Shown here: positions 4,988 to 5,258 of the stretch, piece after piece
How positions within the stretch are numbered: position 1 is the stretch's first letter
Layout of the letters: every line of letters starts with the position of its first letter
NCBI GenBank assembly: GCA_012517025.1
Contig: JAAYVT010000383.1
Coordinates: 1-5,258, forward strand
Direction of reading: 5' to 3'
Length of the DNA stretch: 5,258 nt
Origin: Phyllobacteriaceae bacterium
GTDB lineage: Bacteria > Pseudomonadota > Alphaproteobacteria > Rhizobiales > Ancalomicrobiaceae
Program-made: the position numbers and the translations under genes
The notes under the pieces: model-generated
The model's input: only the letters and a program-made list of their open reading frames with translations
Database searches by the model: none
What the model was told of the DNA's origin: nothing

Positions 4988-5258
4988 ATGGTCCCGGGTG
5001 CCCACCCGCTCGAAGGACGGCTCAGGTCCTATCCCTGGGGCGGCGACAGGTTCCTGCGCGATCTGACCGGCGAGGGCGGCGACGGGCCGGCGGCCGAATG
5101 GTGGCTCGGCGCGCACCCCGACGCCCCTTCGCTCGTCCGGTTGCCGGGGGGCGACGCGCCGCTCGACGCGGTCGTGGCGGCGGCGCCCGTCGCCGTGCTC
5201 GGTCCGGCGGTCGCGGCGCGGTTCGGGCGCCTGCCGTTTCTCCTGAAGGTGCTGGACG
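4988..5258 (+). CDS. manA: Mannose-6-phosphate isomerase, class I, N-terminal part (cut by window end)
   Basis: This is the first 90 residues of a cytosolic zinc enzyme that interconverts mannose-6-P and fructose-6-P. The class I signatures are YPWG (15-18; YAWG in E. coli ManA), AEWWLGAHPDAPS (36-48; AELWMGAHP in E. coli) and VLGPAVAARFGRLPFLLKVLD (70-90), which lines up with the E. coli segment ending LPFLFKVL. The zinc ligands lie further on and are outside the window, so activity cannot be judged. Full length would be near 390 residues. It is divergent from the AraC regulator, whose candidate operator sits in the shared region, so it is probably part of the same sugar regulon. Fructose-6-P links it to the aldolase. 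Similar isomerases act on other sugars, but the motifs favour ManA. Confidence 0.88.
   Translation, partial: MVPGAHPLEGRLRSYPWGGDRFLRDLTGEGGDGPAAEWWLGAHPDAPSLVRLPGGDAPLDAVVAAAPVAVLGPAVAARFGRLPFLLKVLD

Noticed and set aside
4944..5066. A 40-codon plus-strand frame starting in the divergent region
   Set aside because: It has no ribosome binding site and is out of frame with manA, which it overlaps. The peptide is unremarkable.
4859..5116. N-terminal extension of the AraC regulator by 86 residues
   Set aside because: The added part overlaps the divergent promoter region and manA and resembles no sensor domain. The ATG at 4858 has a strong GGGAGG site.

Overview
The window comes from a very GC-rich bacterial chromosome with strong G/C at third codon positions, AGGA/GGAGG-type ribosome binding sites and tightly packed genes. 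This fits a high-GC proteobacterium, probably an alphaproteobacterium able to live with little oxygen. The taxonomic guess is inference; the protein families are clear.

Layout. Positions 4-3928 hold five plus-strand genes in one apparent operon. They are a glycyl-radical-enzyme activase (PflC-like), a fructose-6-phosphate-aldolase-type enzyme (FSA), a single fructose-type PTS IIB protein (FrwD-like), a Gfo/Idh/MocA dehydrogenase of the YdgJ (scyllo-inositol dehydrogenase) type, and a HAD phosphatase of the trehalose-6-phosphate phosphatase type. The last two overlap by ATGA. An AraC-family regulator resembling E. coli YijO (3938-4858, minus) faces the operon with a 9-bp gap. A 129-bp divergent region separates the regulator from the start of a class I mannose-6-phosphate isomerase (manA, from 4988), which runs off the window end. 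No stretch over 300 bases lacks a gene. No tRNA, rRNA, CRISPR, insertion sequence or convincing intrinsic terminator was seen.

How the genes fit together. An activase, an FSA-type aldolase, a FrwD-type IIB and a YijO-type regulator together recall the E. coli frw/pflDC/fsaB region. As I recall, the glycyl radical enzymes PflD and YbiW of E. coli were recently reported to open the rings of 1,5-anhydromannitol-6-P and 1,5-anhydroglucitol-6-P. The product, 1-deoxyfructose-6-P, is cleaved by FSA to glyceraldehyde-3-P and hydroxyacetone. I infer that this window is the downstream half of a related radical-based sugar pathway, with the glycyl radical enzyme and the PTS IIC/IIA parts probably just before position 1. 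The added polyol-type dehydrogenase, sugar-phosphate phosphatase and mannose-6-P isomerase are not part of the E. coli set as I know it and may feed or vent the pathway. The divergent region has a 20-bp-spaced direct repeat that suits an AraC-type operator. A nine-codon open frame with its own ribosome binding site ends exactly on the IIB start codon.
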